Shown: positions 22,341 to 34,515 of the stretch, piece by piece
Numbering within the stretch: the stretch's first letter is position 1
Layout: each line of letters begins with the position of its first letter
NCBI GenBank assembly: GCA_039654915.1
Contig: CM077597.1
Location: forward strand, 60,292,001 to 60,356,000
Reading direction: 5' to 3'
From: Aquilaria yunnanensis
Lineage: Eukaryota > Streptophyta > Magnoliopsida > Malvales > Thymelaeaceae
DNA length: 64,000 bases
Translations under genes and position numbers: made by a program
The notes under the pieces: model-generated
What the model was told of the DNA's origin: nothing
The model's database searches: none
The model's input: only the letters and a program-made list of their open reading frames with translations

Positions 22341-24690
22341 CTAGGGAGAGCCGGGTGGACGAAGAGCAGGAAGCTTCAGATGCTCGACCTTGGACCACTG
22401 CCACCGAGGTCCCTCAGGAATATTTAGGCCCTCCAGAAAAGAGAGGTCCAAATCTGGGAACCTCTGCAGGACTTGGTGCCGAACAAGGCAGAAGCCGTCC
22501 TGAAAGGCGACCTTGGCCATTTGATCAGAAGTATGTTTTTTAACGCCAAGGTCGTTGAGCTCGTCCCTCAGCTCAGCAATCTCCTCCTCCAGCTCGCTTA
22601 TCTCCAGCGTCCCTCCGGACTCATTCTTCAGAGCCTCGACCTCGGCTCGGAGAGGATTGTTCTCATCCGTCAATCTCGCCGCAAGACTATCAGAAACAGC
22701 CTTGTCCTTGACAAGATCTCCGTTGGCGGCTAGCAGCCCCTTTACTTGGTCGCTGAGGTCGGCAATCTTCCGGGAGGAGTCCTTTTCAAGTTATTCTCTC
22801 TTCTTCGAGAACTCCTCCCAAACGGCGGCGATTTGCTGAGAACAATCCGCTGCCAGCTGCTGGTTGCTGGCGACCAGGTTCGCAAGCGAAGCCTTCGCTT
22901 CACTGAGTTCCCGCGAAGTCGCATCCTTGGAGGCAGCCTCTCTGGCCACCCGAACTCGGAGGTAACCAGCGTACTCCAGCAGCTACGGCAAGGCAAAAGT
23001 CCAGGTTAGTACAAGTCTAAACACTTAGAAAATTGAGGAAAAAGAGTGTAAAGACTATACCTGAGCAGCATGCTCGGTGACTTTTGCGGCGAGGGTATTA
23101 TCCCTCGGGTGAGCCGCCGCAATGGCCCGGAAGGAGGCGTCAGTGGTCATCCCCTTCCAAATCTCCTTTGTCATTTTCGGACAATCATCGGAGAACAAAT
23201 TCATATCCTCCGTGATTGTCCAAAAGGGCTCCAAGGGGATCTTCCCCTCAGGGATTGTGGCATCGCGCAGGGCCCGTTTCCTCTCATGAATGGCCCTCCA
23301 GCCGGTAGTATGAGGCTCCTCTGAAAGTGAGAAGGAAGTTAGGAGTAGAAGAAAAATTCGTGAAAAGTAAAGGAGCTGAACTTCGCCTGAAGGCATACCT
23401 GGAGGAACCTCGGAGACAGTGTCCTCGGGATCCTCGGGCCCCTCGGAAGAAAGACCCTTACCCTTCTGCCGGTACCGCTCCTCGGCAGTAGGTACTTCTA
23501 CCACTATAGTGTTTCTGGGGGCCTCGAGGTCGAGAGGAGGCACCTCGGCGGAAGTAGCGGGGGCCTCGGCCGGTGGAATTTCAACAAGACCAGCCTCTTC
23601 GCCAGCTTCTTCTTCCGAAAGCTCTGGCTGAGGAGGCTGGACAGCCTTCCTAGCTCACTTCACCGAGGGCCCCACCCCTGTCGTCTTCCTTCTTCGGGAA
23701 GCCGCCTTCTTTGTCTGCTCCCCCTTCTCCACTTGGCCAGAAAAGAGGGCCTTGTAGTAGGCGGCAGCCCCATCGCCCATATCTGACAAAGAGAAGAAAT
23801 ATCAGCGTAAGTCCGAGGAAAAAATTTAAAGGGGTGGAAGATTACTCACTTTCGGCAAAAGATTCGAAAGAAGTCTCCCCCTTAAGGAGCTTGACCAGCC
23901 AGGAGTCCTTCCCGGCGATGGCGGGAGCAGGCATATTGAGGTCAGTCTCGTGCTCCTTAACCACTTTCAGCTCCCGAAGGACTTCTTCGGTCATCAACCT
24001 CCAGTTGATAGGAAAGGGGTAAAGAGCACGAGGAGAGACCTCGGGAGCCCAGTCAGCGACTGCCCGAATGCGGGCGTCGAAATTCGTGAACACGGAAGCC
24101 AACGGTGGGGTCAGCAGTATCCTCGGATCAACGACGTCTGCGTTCAACACTCCCTGAGCCCATCTGGTCGGGACATCAGACCATTTCTTATCCACCTTCA
24201 GGAAAAAGAACTTAGGCTGCCAGCCCCGCCAGCTATCCTTCGTGTCGAAGGTGAAGGTGAATTTTTTGCTCCCGGATCCCCGAGGCAGCAGAAAATAGAA
24301 GCCACCCTTTGGGACCACATAGAGCTTGTAGTACTGCATGAAAATGATGAAGTGGGGCTCTATCCCGAACACGCCACACATGCAGAGGTAGGCGTTAAAA
24401 TAGCAGTACGCGTTCGGGGGAAGCTAGTTCATAGCAATGCCATGGAATTGGCAGAACTCGCAAACCACCTTCGGGGGAGGATACCGAAGTCCGGCCTTCA
24501 GTTGGGCTTGGAAGACGGTAACCTCGTCGCCGCGGTTTGAAAAAGCAAAATGGCTAGAACGAGGCAGCCTGGTCACAGCGTAAGAGGGAAGAAAGAATTT
24601 TTTCTTCCACCTCCCTAGTTTTTCGGGGGTGGTATAGCAAGGATGGGCCAGAAGAGGTTTCCAGCTCTCGGGAACAGGCATCGTAGACAT
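22341..24690 (-). pseudogene. TatA antisense gene: four exons, PF04195-like domain plus coiled coil
   Basis: Exons: 24690-23850 (841 nt), 23782-23399 (384), 23320-23061 (260), 22982-22341 (642). Introns 23783-23849, 23321-23398 and 22983-23060 all have GT donors and AG acceptors. The spliced length is 2127 nt, exactly 709 codons. Exon 1 opens with VPESWKPLL and carries the PF04195 (Transposase_28) pattern: LRYPPPKVVCEFCQFHGI, MCGVFGIEPHFIIFMQYYKL, then LMTEEVLREL. Exon 2 is basic, then acidic and Pro-rich, probably disordered. Exon 3 holds the FWTITEDMN block. Exon 4 is heptad-rich coiled coil ending FLEGLNIPEGPRW. Three nonsense codons break it (24424 TAG, 23655 TGA, 22791 TAA), with no frameshift. 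Function is unknown; the family is known only from gypsy elements. Confidence 0.87.
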
Positions 24691-24978
24691 GAAAAAGAGT
24701 TTGAGATGGAAAAGAAAATAGTTTCCAGAAAAAACTCAGAAGACGAGTTTGGAAAAAAACAACAGTTTTCCAGAAAAACTCAGAAAAACAGAGGAATCAG
24801 AGTACTCTGGAAATCAAAATCCACCAAAAGATTTGCCTGAGGACGCCGTCGTGAAAGTTGGTAGGAAAAGCTCTGATTAAAGAAGCTCCGCCACAGAAAG
24901 CGAGATAAAACGCAAGAACAGAGGGCAAAGCAGACAGAGAGCAGAAAAACAGTAAGTGGGACTTATGATAGGATGGGC

Positions 24979-25458
24979 TATTTATAGGCCAAAAGTGGGT
25001 AGCCGAAAAGAGATCATAAGTACCCATTGGAGGCGAACCGTCGCCGTAACTGCCCACTGCACCCGAAAAGGCGCGCAGAAATAGGGGACACGCCTCCCCA
25101 AACATCCCTGGAAAACCGGGACACACCTCCTAATTGGGACACGTCGTTTGACATCCCTGAAAAGTGGAGACGCGCCGCTCAGTCTGACACACTTGGCCAT
25201 CAGACCTGCAGAAATAAAAAGCGGGCCACCTCGAGGACACCAAGAGACAGGCTATGGCTGAACAGCCCATGACTTTTGGGCAAGAGGTGTATCTTTGGTA
25301 CAGGCTTTGCCTCGGAGACACCAAAGAATAGGCCAAGGTAGAACAGCCCAGACCCTCGGGCAAAAGGTGCGACCTCGGAACAGGTTATGCTTCCCAACAA
25401 GACTCCCAACGACAACCTCGGAAAGAGATGCAAACCGAAGTCTTCACTTCGGCTTTCC
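24979..25458 (-). promoter_or_regulatory. Antisense promoter region of TatA, lacking the G-box segment
   Basis: TATAAATA is on the minus strand at 24979-24986, about 290 nt upstream of the antisense ATG. Compared with TatB, 59 bp containing GACACGTGGC are missing at a GCGC microhomology near 25070. Further upstream (about 25230-25390) lies the 80-bp direct-repeat pair also seen in TatB and TatD. Confidence 0.65.
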
Positions 25459-25471
25459 AGAGGGGGGCATG
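25459..25471 (+). other. Polypurine tract of TatA
   Basis: AGAGGGGGGCATG directly precedes the 3' LTR, as in the other Tat elements here. Confidence 0.88.
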
Positions 25472-26339
25472 TGATAGCCAAAGGCTATCACCTCAATCTG
25501 GCCGAACACCCTGCCACAACAATGGCCAGAAGAACTGGCGCTTCCCGGGAACAGGTGGAGTCATGCACCTCGAGAGATAGCCGGAGAGGTCCGAGCCTCG
25601 GCACGCCAGTAAAACTTGAGGACTCTATTCGCCACCCAAGGTTGTGAACAGCGCGCCTTCGAAAAAGTGGCACCAGACATTGCTGCCCGAACATGATATC
25701 CCCGAAGGCGGAACCCCCTGGAACTGGGAACCCCCGAATTGAGGGTATGCTTCCCGAAGAGGCTCTGTCCGAACTAGAGGATGACCTCGCCCAGGGACCT
25801 CGGGAGTACGGCAGGAGCATTTATGGAAGCATTTAAGGAAGCCTCTGACACGTCCCACCACAGACGTAAAAAGCCGCCCTGACGCGCAGACGCCATCAGA
25901 ATCACATCATGGCCCGTCTCAGCACAATGCTCAAGGCGAACTGGTTACCAACTATCTGTCCCCTACGCCCAGAAGTTCAGGAGCATCCGACCGCACACGT
26001 GTCATGATCTGAATGGGCTAGGTATTCCTATATATATAGGAAATAAATACTTGACAGGAGGTTGGTAGGCCAGAGATACAGCTCCCACACTCTGAGAAAT
26101 TACCAGGCGAGACTTTTCTGCCTTTCTCTTTGAGCTAGTGACTTTCTCCTTTTTTCCGGCCACCACTGACTTGGGAGTCGGAGGCTCCCCCCCGGGAAAA
26201 ACACTCCGGGGGCCTCCTAACCCTGTTTACCAGCTTTTCAGGTACTCTCCTTGGGGCGATCCACCTTCCAGGCGTTCTTCCTCCTAGAAGTCTCCTCAAC
26301 AGTCATCATGACTCACAACGATGAGGCCCCAGGCCATCA
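25472..26339 (+). repeat. 3' LTR of TatA
   Basis: 868 bp, identical in length to the 5' LTR. It keeps the perfect terminal palindrome GTGATAGCC-AAA-GGCTATCAC when the flanking G at 25471 is included. Many of the differences from the 5' LTR are C/T or G/A changes, as expected from methylcytosine decay. Confidence 0.95.
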
Positions 26340-27071
26340 CTATGTTTTCTAAGTGTGCAAAGTTCGTAGCAGTAAAATGTGTGCCAATTCCACAGATTCA
26401 CAGATTGGCAACGCATCACAAATTTTGTTCACCAGTTCACGACGCGTTGCCAATTGTGAAAATGTGGCCCAAACATTACAAACTGTGGCAACCCGTCACC
26501 AACAGTTGGCGAAGCGTCGCCATAGGCAAGATGGCAGAATTTCTCACATTTTGCTGGGGATATTGAGGTGAGACCTAAAGGGGTTCTTAGGGTGCCTTGA
26601 GGCCTAAGTATGATGAGGGTACTCTGAGACTTCCAAAAGTCCCTCAAGACTTAAGCATTTCCCTAAGGTTTGAAAAATTTTATGGTTGCTTGAGCCATAA
26701 GCAAGGAAACTAGTTGCAAATGAGCATAACTAAGTACCATTAGCTCGGGTGAAAGTTTAAAACCCTTGGCGACCTAGCCGTGCCACAGTCACGAGGATGC
26801 AGGGTGAAACCTTAATGCACCTAGGCTACAAGGTCTAAATGACCTAGTCTACAATAGTCCCAGCATAATTCCCTTACATAACATACTAAATGAGAGGTTC
26901 AACTGGTGATTTATCACTAGTTAGGATGGCAAGCACAACTTCCTAGTAGGCAAGGCAATGCCTTGTAGTTTAAGGACAAAGATGAGGAGAGGTCTCAAGG
27001 GACCTAAATATATGCATATATTATACCCTCAGGATGTATGAGCTTACAGCGGGTTACATATGTTATCATAT
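26340..27071. repeat. Unassigned repeat J, right part
   Basis: Continuation of 14516-15401 after TatA. It contains a cluster of related words (GGCAACGC, GACGCGTTGCC, GGCGAAGCGTCGCC) at about 26405-26520, giving dyads of the kind seen in some long gypsy LTRs; that comparison is from memory. No open frame of note is present. Confidence 0.45.
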
Positions 27072-27425
27072 TGTTAGTGTTGTGCCCAAAAGCCAATCAT
27101 GAGATGATTGTATTTTTTCACATTGAGTCATGATATTTTATTAAGGCATTAATCAAGCAATTATGTTTGTTGTTTTGTTTCTACGTAACTTAACAAACAT
27201 AATTGTAACCCTAGAATAATGATATTCTTAAACGTCCCTGGTCTAGTATTATTGTGGAGCGGGTTGCAATAATACAGAACGACTAGCATATGTGGAGACT
27301 AATATGAGATATGTTGTCTACATATGGGTACAAGTTGGAGAACTTGTGTACTGGACCGACCCACCATGAGAACACTACATGGATTGTTATATGAGTGTCA
27401 TAAGTGATTCTCATAGTGATCATGG
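27072..27425 (+). repeat. LTR-E fragment (first 354 bp), cut by TatC
   Basis: Starts TGTTAGTGTTGTGCCC like the solo LTR at 49917 and follows it to CATAGTGATCATGG, where the TatC LTR begins. The remaining 1.06 kb would lie beyond the lost right end of TatC. Confidence 0.9.
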
Positions 27426-28281
27426 TGATGCCCAATAGCATCTTCGTCGGATGACATTGCGACTTGCGGAGGGACTTCCTGAGGGGGAGAATGCCCGAAT
27501 GCCAGATTGCCCAGGGGAGCGTGCCTGAAAAGCTCAAAGGAGAGGGTTAGGAGGTCCCCGGGATGTCATTCTGGGGAGGAGCCTCCGTCGCCCAAGTCAG
27601 TGTCCGGAGCGGTAAAAGAGGGGAACACCAGGAGGTTCAGGTGCCTTTCCTGTTTTTGTTTTCTCAAGGAGGAGGAGTCCAACCGTTTGCCAAGGTCTGT
27701 TCCCCGGTATTTATAGGGGTGCCCAGCCCATTCAGATGACGACACGTGTTCGATCAGATGTTCTCTGAGTTTCGGGGCGTAGGGGACAAGTAGTCGGTGG
27801 CAGGCTCCTTGAGCCTTTAACCGAGACAGGTCGTGACAAGACTTGGATGGCATGGGCTTGTCAGACCGTCGTTTGGGGCGGCATGTAACGTGTGGGGGCG
27901 ACATGTCAGAGGCTCCTTAAATGCTCATGCCATACTCCCGAAGTCCTCTGGGCGAGGTCGCCCTTTAGTATGGATGCCCTTCTTCGGGAGTTATGCTCGT
28001 AGTTTGGGGAGTCCTTTATTTCGGTGGTTCTACCTTCGGACGACTCTCTCTTCCTTGTAAGGGCTAGGCCTCTGTCCCGAAGACGATCCGTTTGGTCCCC
28101 CGAAGGAGCAGGCCATGCCTTTGGATTTCCTGGCGTATTAGCCGAAGTCCTGAGTTCGTGGTGCTTGACTTCACACATGCCGAGGTCAAATGACGGTGCT
28201 TCTTTCCGGGCTACGCCGAGCTTCCCAAACACACCTTCGGCAGGAAGTTCATACTGAGAGGCGATAGCCCTTTGGCTATCA
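27426..28281 (-). repeat. 3' LTR of TatC
   Basis: 856 bp, read on the minus strand from TGATAGCCAAAGGGCTATCG to GGGCATCA. TATAAATA is at 27708-27715 (minus strand), next to an ACACGTGTCGTCATCTGA-type motif. An ATG is at 27457, 32 nt before the LTR end. The polypurine tract (GGGGGGCATG) is at 28282-28291. Confidence 0.92.
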
Positions 28282-28359
28282 CATGCCCCCCTTCAGAAGG
28301 AAGAAGTTGAGACTTCGGTTTGTAGGCCTTCTGGGGGTGTCCTTCGGGGTCTTGGGTGT

Positions 28360-28711
28360 AATACCTGTGCCGAAGATGCACCCTTTGTCTGAAGACATAG
28401 GCTATTCAACTATAGCCTGTCTTTTGGTGTCTTCGAGGTAACCTACTGCTTTCCTTCTGCAGGTCTGCGAAACGTCGCGTTCCCTAACCAGGCGTGTCAG
28501 TTTAGAGTGGCGCGCCCAGGATTTAGGGGTGTCAGAAAGCGTGTCCCCCTTCTGGCGTGATCGCTGACACGTGGTGGGTTTGCCATTGGTGAGGGCTATA
28601 TCGGTTACAATAGGCGTGTCTTTTCGTGTGCAGTAATCAGTTACGGTGACTGTTCGCCTTCGTGGGGTATTTATGATGCCAGTTCGCCTATCCCCCCTCG
28701 GCCTATATATA
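28360..28711 (+). promoter_or_regulatory. Antisense promoter region of TatC
   Basis: TATATATA at 28704-28711 lies about 235 nt upstream of the antisense ATG at 28947. GACACGTGG with a CACGTG core (28568-28573) lies about 130 nt further upstream, at the same place as in TatB. Only one unit of the upstream 80-bp repeat is present. Confidence 0.65.
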
Positions 28712-28946
28712 CTCTTGTTCCCTCATAACCCCCCCTTTGCTTCTGCTTTTGCTCTCTTATATTTTTCAGCCATTTTTGTGTTTTTTCCTGCTCTTTGCGG
28801 TGGTGCTGTTTGATGGAGGTTTTTCCGGCCACCTTTCACGACGGCGTCCTCAAACCCAGATTTTGGCAAAGCATTTGGTGGGTTTTAACCTTCCGAGTTT
28901 TTCTGTTTTTCAAGCTCTTTTTCCCGAAGTCATTTTTCAGCCAATC

Positions 28947-31324
28947 ATGCCTATTCCCGAGAGCTAGAAAAATGGACGAAGAAATTCTTCCTTCCCTAGT
29001 ATGCCATTACAAGGTTGCCATGCCCTGACCAATTTAGCTTTTTGAACCGTAGTAATGAGGTTACCATTTTCCGAGCCCAGCTGAAGGCCGGACTTCGGTA
29101 CCCTCCTCCGAAGATGATTTGCAACTTTTGCCAATTTCAAGGCATTACCGTAAATCAACTTCCGCCGAACTCGTACTGCTATTTTAACGTCTTCCTCTAC
29201 ATGTGTGGCGTGTTCAGGATAGAACCCCACTTTGTTATTTTCATGCAGTACTATAAGCTCTTCGTGGTCTCGAAGGGTGGCTTTTATTTTATGCTACCTC
29301 GATGATCCGGCAGCAAAAAATATATGTTCACCTTTGCCACTAAGGATAGCTGGCGAGGGTGGCAACAAAAATTTTTCTTTATGAAGATGGAGGAGGCCTG
29401 GTCGCATGTTCCGACCAAGTGGGCTCGGGGAAAGCTGGAGATGGGCGTCGTCGATCCGAAGATAATGCTAACTCCAGAGTTGGCTCCTGTCTTCGCAGAC
29501 TTCGACGAACGTATCTGCGCTGTCTCGGACTGGGGTCCCGAGGTCCCCTCGTGCTCTCTCTACCCCTTCCCCATTAATTGGAGGTTAATGACTGAGGAGG
29601 TTCTTCGGGAGTTAGGGGTAGGGAAGGAGCACAAGACTGACCTGGAGATGCCAGCTCCTGCCATCGCCTGGAAGGATTCTTGGTTGGTGAAATTCCTTCG
29701 GGAGGAAGTTACTTTCAAAACTTTCTTCGAGAATAAGTTATCTCTGGCTCCCTTTGTTATGGTTTTCATCTTGGACTCACGCTGATATCTTCTTTCTTTT
29801 CCAGAGATGGGGGATGACACTGCTGCCTTCTACAAATCCCTTTTCACTGGTCAAGTTGAGAAGGGGGAGCAGACAAAGAAGGTCATCTCCCGAAGGCGGA
29901 AAATGACTGGGGCTGGGCCTTCTTCCAAACGGGCGAAGAAGGCCATTCCGCCCCCCCAGCCGAAAGTTGTTGAGGAGATAAGCGGAGAGCCCGAAGCTGC
30001 TGCCGTTCCGCCGGCCGAGGTCGCTGCCGAGGTCCTTTCGACCGACGTCCCTCCTCAGAGCCCCACTTCGTCACAAGCCCTTCTGGATGCCTTGGTAGAG
30101 GCCCCTTCTACCGAGGAGCGGCGCAAGATCAAAGGCAAGGGGATTTCTGCCGATGAGGTTTTGGGTTCGGACGACGACGTGGCGGAAGTGCCACCAGGTT
30201 CATTTTCTAGCGAACTGTGATGTCTTCACCTTTCTTGAATCTTTGAGATTGACTTGCGTTAACTATCTTTTTGTTTTGCCGCGTAGGGGAGTTACTTACT
30301 CCAGGTTGGGCAGCCGATCATGCCCGGAGGCGAGCCCTTCGGGATGCCCGTATCCCGAAGGGGAAGATCCCAAAGAAGCCTTTCTGGTCGTTTACGGAGG
30401 ACATGAATTTCTAGTCCGAAGACTGCCAGCAAATGGCTAAAGAAATCTCGAAAGGGATTCTTACCAAGGCCTCCTTCAGGGCCATTACGGAAGCTCACCC
30501 GGGCGACGATTCCCTCGCCGTGAAAGTTTCCGAGCACGCTGCCCAGGTATGGCTCATTCCTTTCTTTTTCCTTTTGATTTCTGCTAAGTATTTGACCCTC
30601 TTTTTTGCCTTGCTGATGTTGCCTTTACTTTTCTGCAGCTGCTGGGGTACGCTGGCTTCCTCAGAGTTCGGGTGGCGAGGCAGACGGCGTTCGAGCCTAG
30701 GCCTTAGAAGTTATAGAAAAACCTAAGGCCAGGTGCTCAAAGTTGGCTGTTCGGAACACGCAGCTGGCTGATGCTGCCGAGAAGGAGGTGGCTGCCCTTC
30801 GGGAGGAATTCCTGAAAGAAAAAGAAGAACTTTTGAAGGATTCCTCCCAGAAGATTTCTGACCTCGGCTCCCAAGTGGCGGAGCTGATCTCGGTGAATGA
30901 GGTGCATCAAAAGGAGAAGTCAGAGGCTGTGGCTCTCCTGGCGAAGGCGCTTGCTGAGAAGGCTACCCTCCAAGCCGAGGTTGATTCTTTGAAGAAGGAG
31001 CCAAAGAAGAAGAAGATGAAGGCACTGAAGAAGGAGGTCGCGGATCTGAAGAATGACCTTGAGGAGGTTGAGGTTGAGAAGGATAAATCCGACCAGATGA
31101 CAAAGGTCACTTTTCAGGACGGGTTTTGCCTTGCTCCTCACCAAGTTCTTTAGAGGTTTCCAGATCTGGACCTTTCTTTCTTGGAGGCTCTAAACATTTC
31201 CGAGGGGCCTCGGTGGTCTTGGTCCAAGATCGAGCACCTGAACCTGCCTTCTTCTTTCCCGATGCCAAACGTGGTGGAAAAGAACGGGGGAGCTGATGGC
31301 TCTCGGGACGCCGAGATTCCTTAG
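28947..31324 (+). pseudogene. TatC antisense gene: four exons, several lesions
   Basis: Exons: 28947-29732, 29805-30197, 30287-30546 (260 nt), 30639-31324. Introns 2 (30198-30286) and 3 (30547-30638) have intact GT and AG. Intron 1 has an acceptor TTCCAG but its donor has changed from GT to AT at 29733-29734. Exon 1 lost about 45 bp after PIPES, with a stop there, and has a TGA near 29304; the PF04195-type block (MICNFCQFQGI, MCGVFRIEPHF) is otherwise clear. Exon 3 has an in-frame TAG near 30413. Exon 4 is a Lys/Glu-rich coiled coil with a CAG-to-TAG change near 31152. Divergent from TatA and TatB yet with the same architecture. Confidence 0.85.
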
Positions 31325-31474
31325 TTTGTTCTTTAGGGTTCTTTGCCTTTTCTTCTACTTTTTTGTACTTCTTCTTTGGGCACCTTTTCTTCTCTGTAAA
31401 CAAATTCATATTAATGAAGACTCTTTTTAGAAAATTTGACTAAGTCTTTTTGCGAAATTTTTCATTTCCCATTG

Positions 31475-31501
31475 TCCCGAACACGTTTGCTCAAGAGACT
31501 T
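31475..31501 (+). repeat. Single copy of the intergenic dyad motif, TatC
   Basis: One TCCCGAACACGTTTGCTCAA unit lies between the antisense stop and the pol stop, at the position of the seven- and eight-unit arrays of TatA and TatB. Confidence 0.7.
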
Positions 31502-31634
31502 CAGGAAACCATATCTGCGCTTGTTGCGGCGATCACCTTCGCGGAATTCTGGCTTGTACTTAAGAATTTTTCTAAGAAACTTGTATACTTAGAATAGTTT
31601 TCTAATTTGCACAACACAATTCTTCCGCGACATC

Positions 31635-34515
31635 TTAAGCATAGAACTTTTTCAAGGCATCTGAGTGCCAAGTGTTTTTTAATTCTACGCCTTCGGGATC
31701 GCCAAGCTTGTATAGCCCTTTTTGCACTTCGGCAAGCACCAGGTAAGGTCCTTCCCAATTTGCATGAAGTACTCCGTGGGATCGCCTTTGAGGTGCAAAG
31801 TCAGCCTTTCGGAGGACGGGGTCTCCTTTTTTTATTCCCTTTGGCCTGGCCCGTAAGTTTATGGCCGCGGCCACTCTCTGCTGAAAAGCTTTTCTTCTCA
31901 GCTCAGCTATTTCTCTGTGTTCGCCGACGAGGTCAACCTTGGTTCTTAGGCCGAGGTCATTGCCACTTTCATCGAATACCTGTACCCGTACTGATGGTCG
32001 CACGACTTCGACTGGGATGATGGCCTCTATACCGAAGACGAGTGAAAAGGGGGTCTCCCCCGTGGCTCTTCGGGGTGTCGTTCGGTAACTCCATAATACC
32101 CTTTGGAGCTCTCCCGGCCATTTCCCTTTTGCTTCCCCCAGTCTCTTTTTCAGACCATCTTTTATGGTCCAGTTAGACACTTCTACCTGCCCATTGCTTT
32201 GGGGGAGAGCTACTGGCGCGAAGTGCATTTTTGTTCCGAGGTTACTGATAAATTCCTGGAATCCCATGTCTATGAACTGGGACCCATTATCAGCTACCAG
32301 TACCCTTGGTATGCCAAATCTGCATACAATGTTTTTCCAAATGAACTTCTGCACCTCTTTTCAGAGATCGTTGCCAGTGGTTCTGCCTCGACCCATTTGG
32401 AGAAATGGTCTACTGCTACCACGCAGAATTTTACGCCTCCAGGAGCTGTTGGGAGCGGTCCAATGAGGTCTATGCCCCAGACTACGAAGGGCCAAGGATA
32501 GTCAGCCTAAGTTACCAATTCCGAGGGTGTCCTCTGGATATTCGCGTGTCTTTCGCAATTACCGCATTTCTGGACGAACTGCCTAGCGTCGCTTCTCAGG
32601 GTAGGCCAAAAGTATCCTTGGCGAAGTATTACTGCTGCAAGGGCGTCGGTTTTGATGTGTGAACCACAAGCGCCTGCATGTACTTCTTCGATGACCATTT
32701 CAGTGTCCTCTTCATCAACACACCTCTGCAGTGGATTTGCATATCCCTGCCGATATAATTCCTCGCCAATTAGGAAGAATCGGCAGGAGCGTCTTCGCAC
32801 TTTGGCAGCTTCGCTGGGGTCTTCGGGGAGCGTATTGTCTGCAAGATATCTTTTTACCGGGTTTTTCAAGCCTTTTCCCGAAGTTTTTACGCTCAGCACT
32901 GTGATGCTTAGGTGGTTTAGCACCTCGGTGCATGCTTTTGATTTTGCCAAGCAATCTGCCTCGGCATTATCTCGTCGAGGCACGTTTTTGATTCGTACGG
33001 TGTCGAACTCCCGGATGAGTTTCACCACCAATTCATGGTATTTTGCCAAGGTTGGGTCTTTTACCCCGTAGTCTTCTGCCGTTTGTCATACTACCAGCTG
33101 GGAATCGCTGTGGGCATTCAAGTTTCTTATGCCAATTTTTCTGGCCAAGCGCAATCCTGCTATGAGGGCTTCATACTCCGCCATGTTGTTGGTGACGTTA
33201 AAGTCAAACTTGATTGCCTTCATTACTTCTAGGCCTTCAAGACCCCTAATGATTATGCCAGCTCCCTGGTGTTCGGACCCCGAGGCTCCGTCAACATACA
33301 GAGTCCATTCGGGCTCACCTTCGCCAGGATCTGGATGGCTATCCTCGGTGGTGGGTACTTGGGCGATGAAGTCCGCCAGTGCTTGAGCTTTTATGGCTTT
33401 CCGAGGTTCATATGTGATGTCGTGTTCGCCAAGCTCTATGCACCATTTGGAGAGTCTTCCGAAATGATCAACCTTTCTCATGACATCCCGTAGTGGTAGA
33501 CTACTTCGGACGATGATAGGGTGAGCCTGAAAGTATGGTCGTAGCCTTCTCCCTGCCAGCACTAAGGCATATATAGCTTTTTGCAACAAAGGATACCTGA
33601 TTTCGGCGCCATGCAGGGATTTGCTTACATAATAGACCGGCCATTGCTTCGGCCCCACTTCTTTCACAAGGACCGAGCTCACAGCTTTTTCCGTAACGGC
33701 GAGGTATAACACGAGGGGCTCTCCTTCGCGAGGTTGCCGCAGGGTGGGCAGGCTGGCCAAGTACGTTTTGAGTTCTTCCCAAGCCTTTTGGCAGTCTTCA
33801 TTCCAAGGATGATCATTCTTCCCGGGGTTGTTCTCCTCTTTTGTTGCCTTGGTGAGGACTTTGAAGAATGGTCGACACCGGTCTCCATACCTGGAAATGA
33901 ACCTGTTAAGAGAGGTTATCCTTCCGGTGAGTTTCTGCACATCCTTTATTGTGGCAGAAGTTCGGAACTCGAGCAGAGCATTAATTTTTTCTGGGTTAGC
34001 GTCAATGCCTCTTTCTGATACCATGTACCCAAGGAATTTTCTCGAGGTCACTCCGAAGGTGCATTTTTCGGGATTGAGACGTATCCCGAAGGCTCTGAGC
34101 TGGTGGAAAGTTTCCTTTAGATCTATGACGTGGTCGTCAGGTAGCTTGCTTTTGACTATCATATCGTCAACATATACTTCCATGTTTCTCCCTACCTGAT
34201 CGTTAAAGACCTTGCTCATCAGCCTCTGGTAGGTGGCTCCTACGTTTTTTAGCCCGAAGGGCATTCTGACGTAACAGTATGTTCCTCCCTCGGTGATGAA
34301 GGTGGTTTTCTCCTCATCTTCGGGGTCCATCCTTATTTGATGATACCCACTAAAGGTGTCTAAGAAACTTAGGAGCCCGTATTCGGCAGTTGAGTCTACC
34401 AATTGGTCTATCGGTGGGAGAGGGTATGAGTCTTTTGGCCAAGCATCGTTCAAGTTTCTGAGGTCGATGCACATTCAGAGCTTACTGCTTCCTTCTTTTG
34501 TGGCAATAACCACGT
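31635..34515 (-). pseudogene. TatC pol: RT, two RNase H domains, integrase
   Basis: Read from 34515 downwards. It begins inside RT just before LRMCID. A CGG-to-TGA change precedes MCIDLRNLND, then the frame is open to 33086: YCYVRMPFGLKN, YVDDMIVKSK, Ty3 RNase H, and the archaeal-type RNase H with VDGASGSEHQG and HSDSQLVV. TGA at 33086-33088 and TAG at 32507-32509 follow, then a 1-bp loss near 32365 (TCTGAAAAG instead of TCGGCAAAAG). The integrase core is open from 32354 to the KKFYA stop (ADNGSQFI, GQVEVSN). The dual RNase H is the Tat-lineage hallmark. Confidence 0.92.

Larger units (their letters stand above)
15402..26339 (+). mobile_element. TatA: complete Tat-lineage Ty3/gypsy element, 10,938 bp, TSD CTATG
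   Basis: Two 868-bp LTRs (15402-16269 and 25472-26339) bracket a PBS, a gag-pol pseudogene, a short repeat array, a minus-strand four-exon gene and a polypurine tract. The flanking bases 15397-15401 and 26340-26344 are both CTATG, a perfect 5-bp target-site duplication. By eye the LTRs differ at about 20-25 positions (roughly 2.5 percent), so insertion was fairly recent. Non-autonomous today: pol carries several deletions and stops. Confidence 0.96.
27426..34515 (-). mobile_element. TatC: Tat-lineage element truncated within RT by TatB
   Basis: Minus-strand element with 3' LTR 27426-28281, a plus-strand antisense gene (28947-31324) and pol (31635-34515). It inserted into LTR-E at GATCATGG. 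The 5' half (gag, protease, start of RT, 5' LTR) is missing because TatB abuts the RT at 34515/34516 and the sequence beyond TatB is not TatC. Its LTR belongs to a different subfamily from TatA and TatB. Confidence 0.93.
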
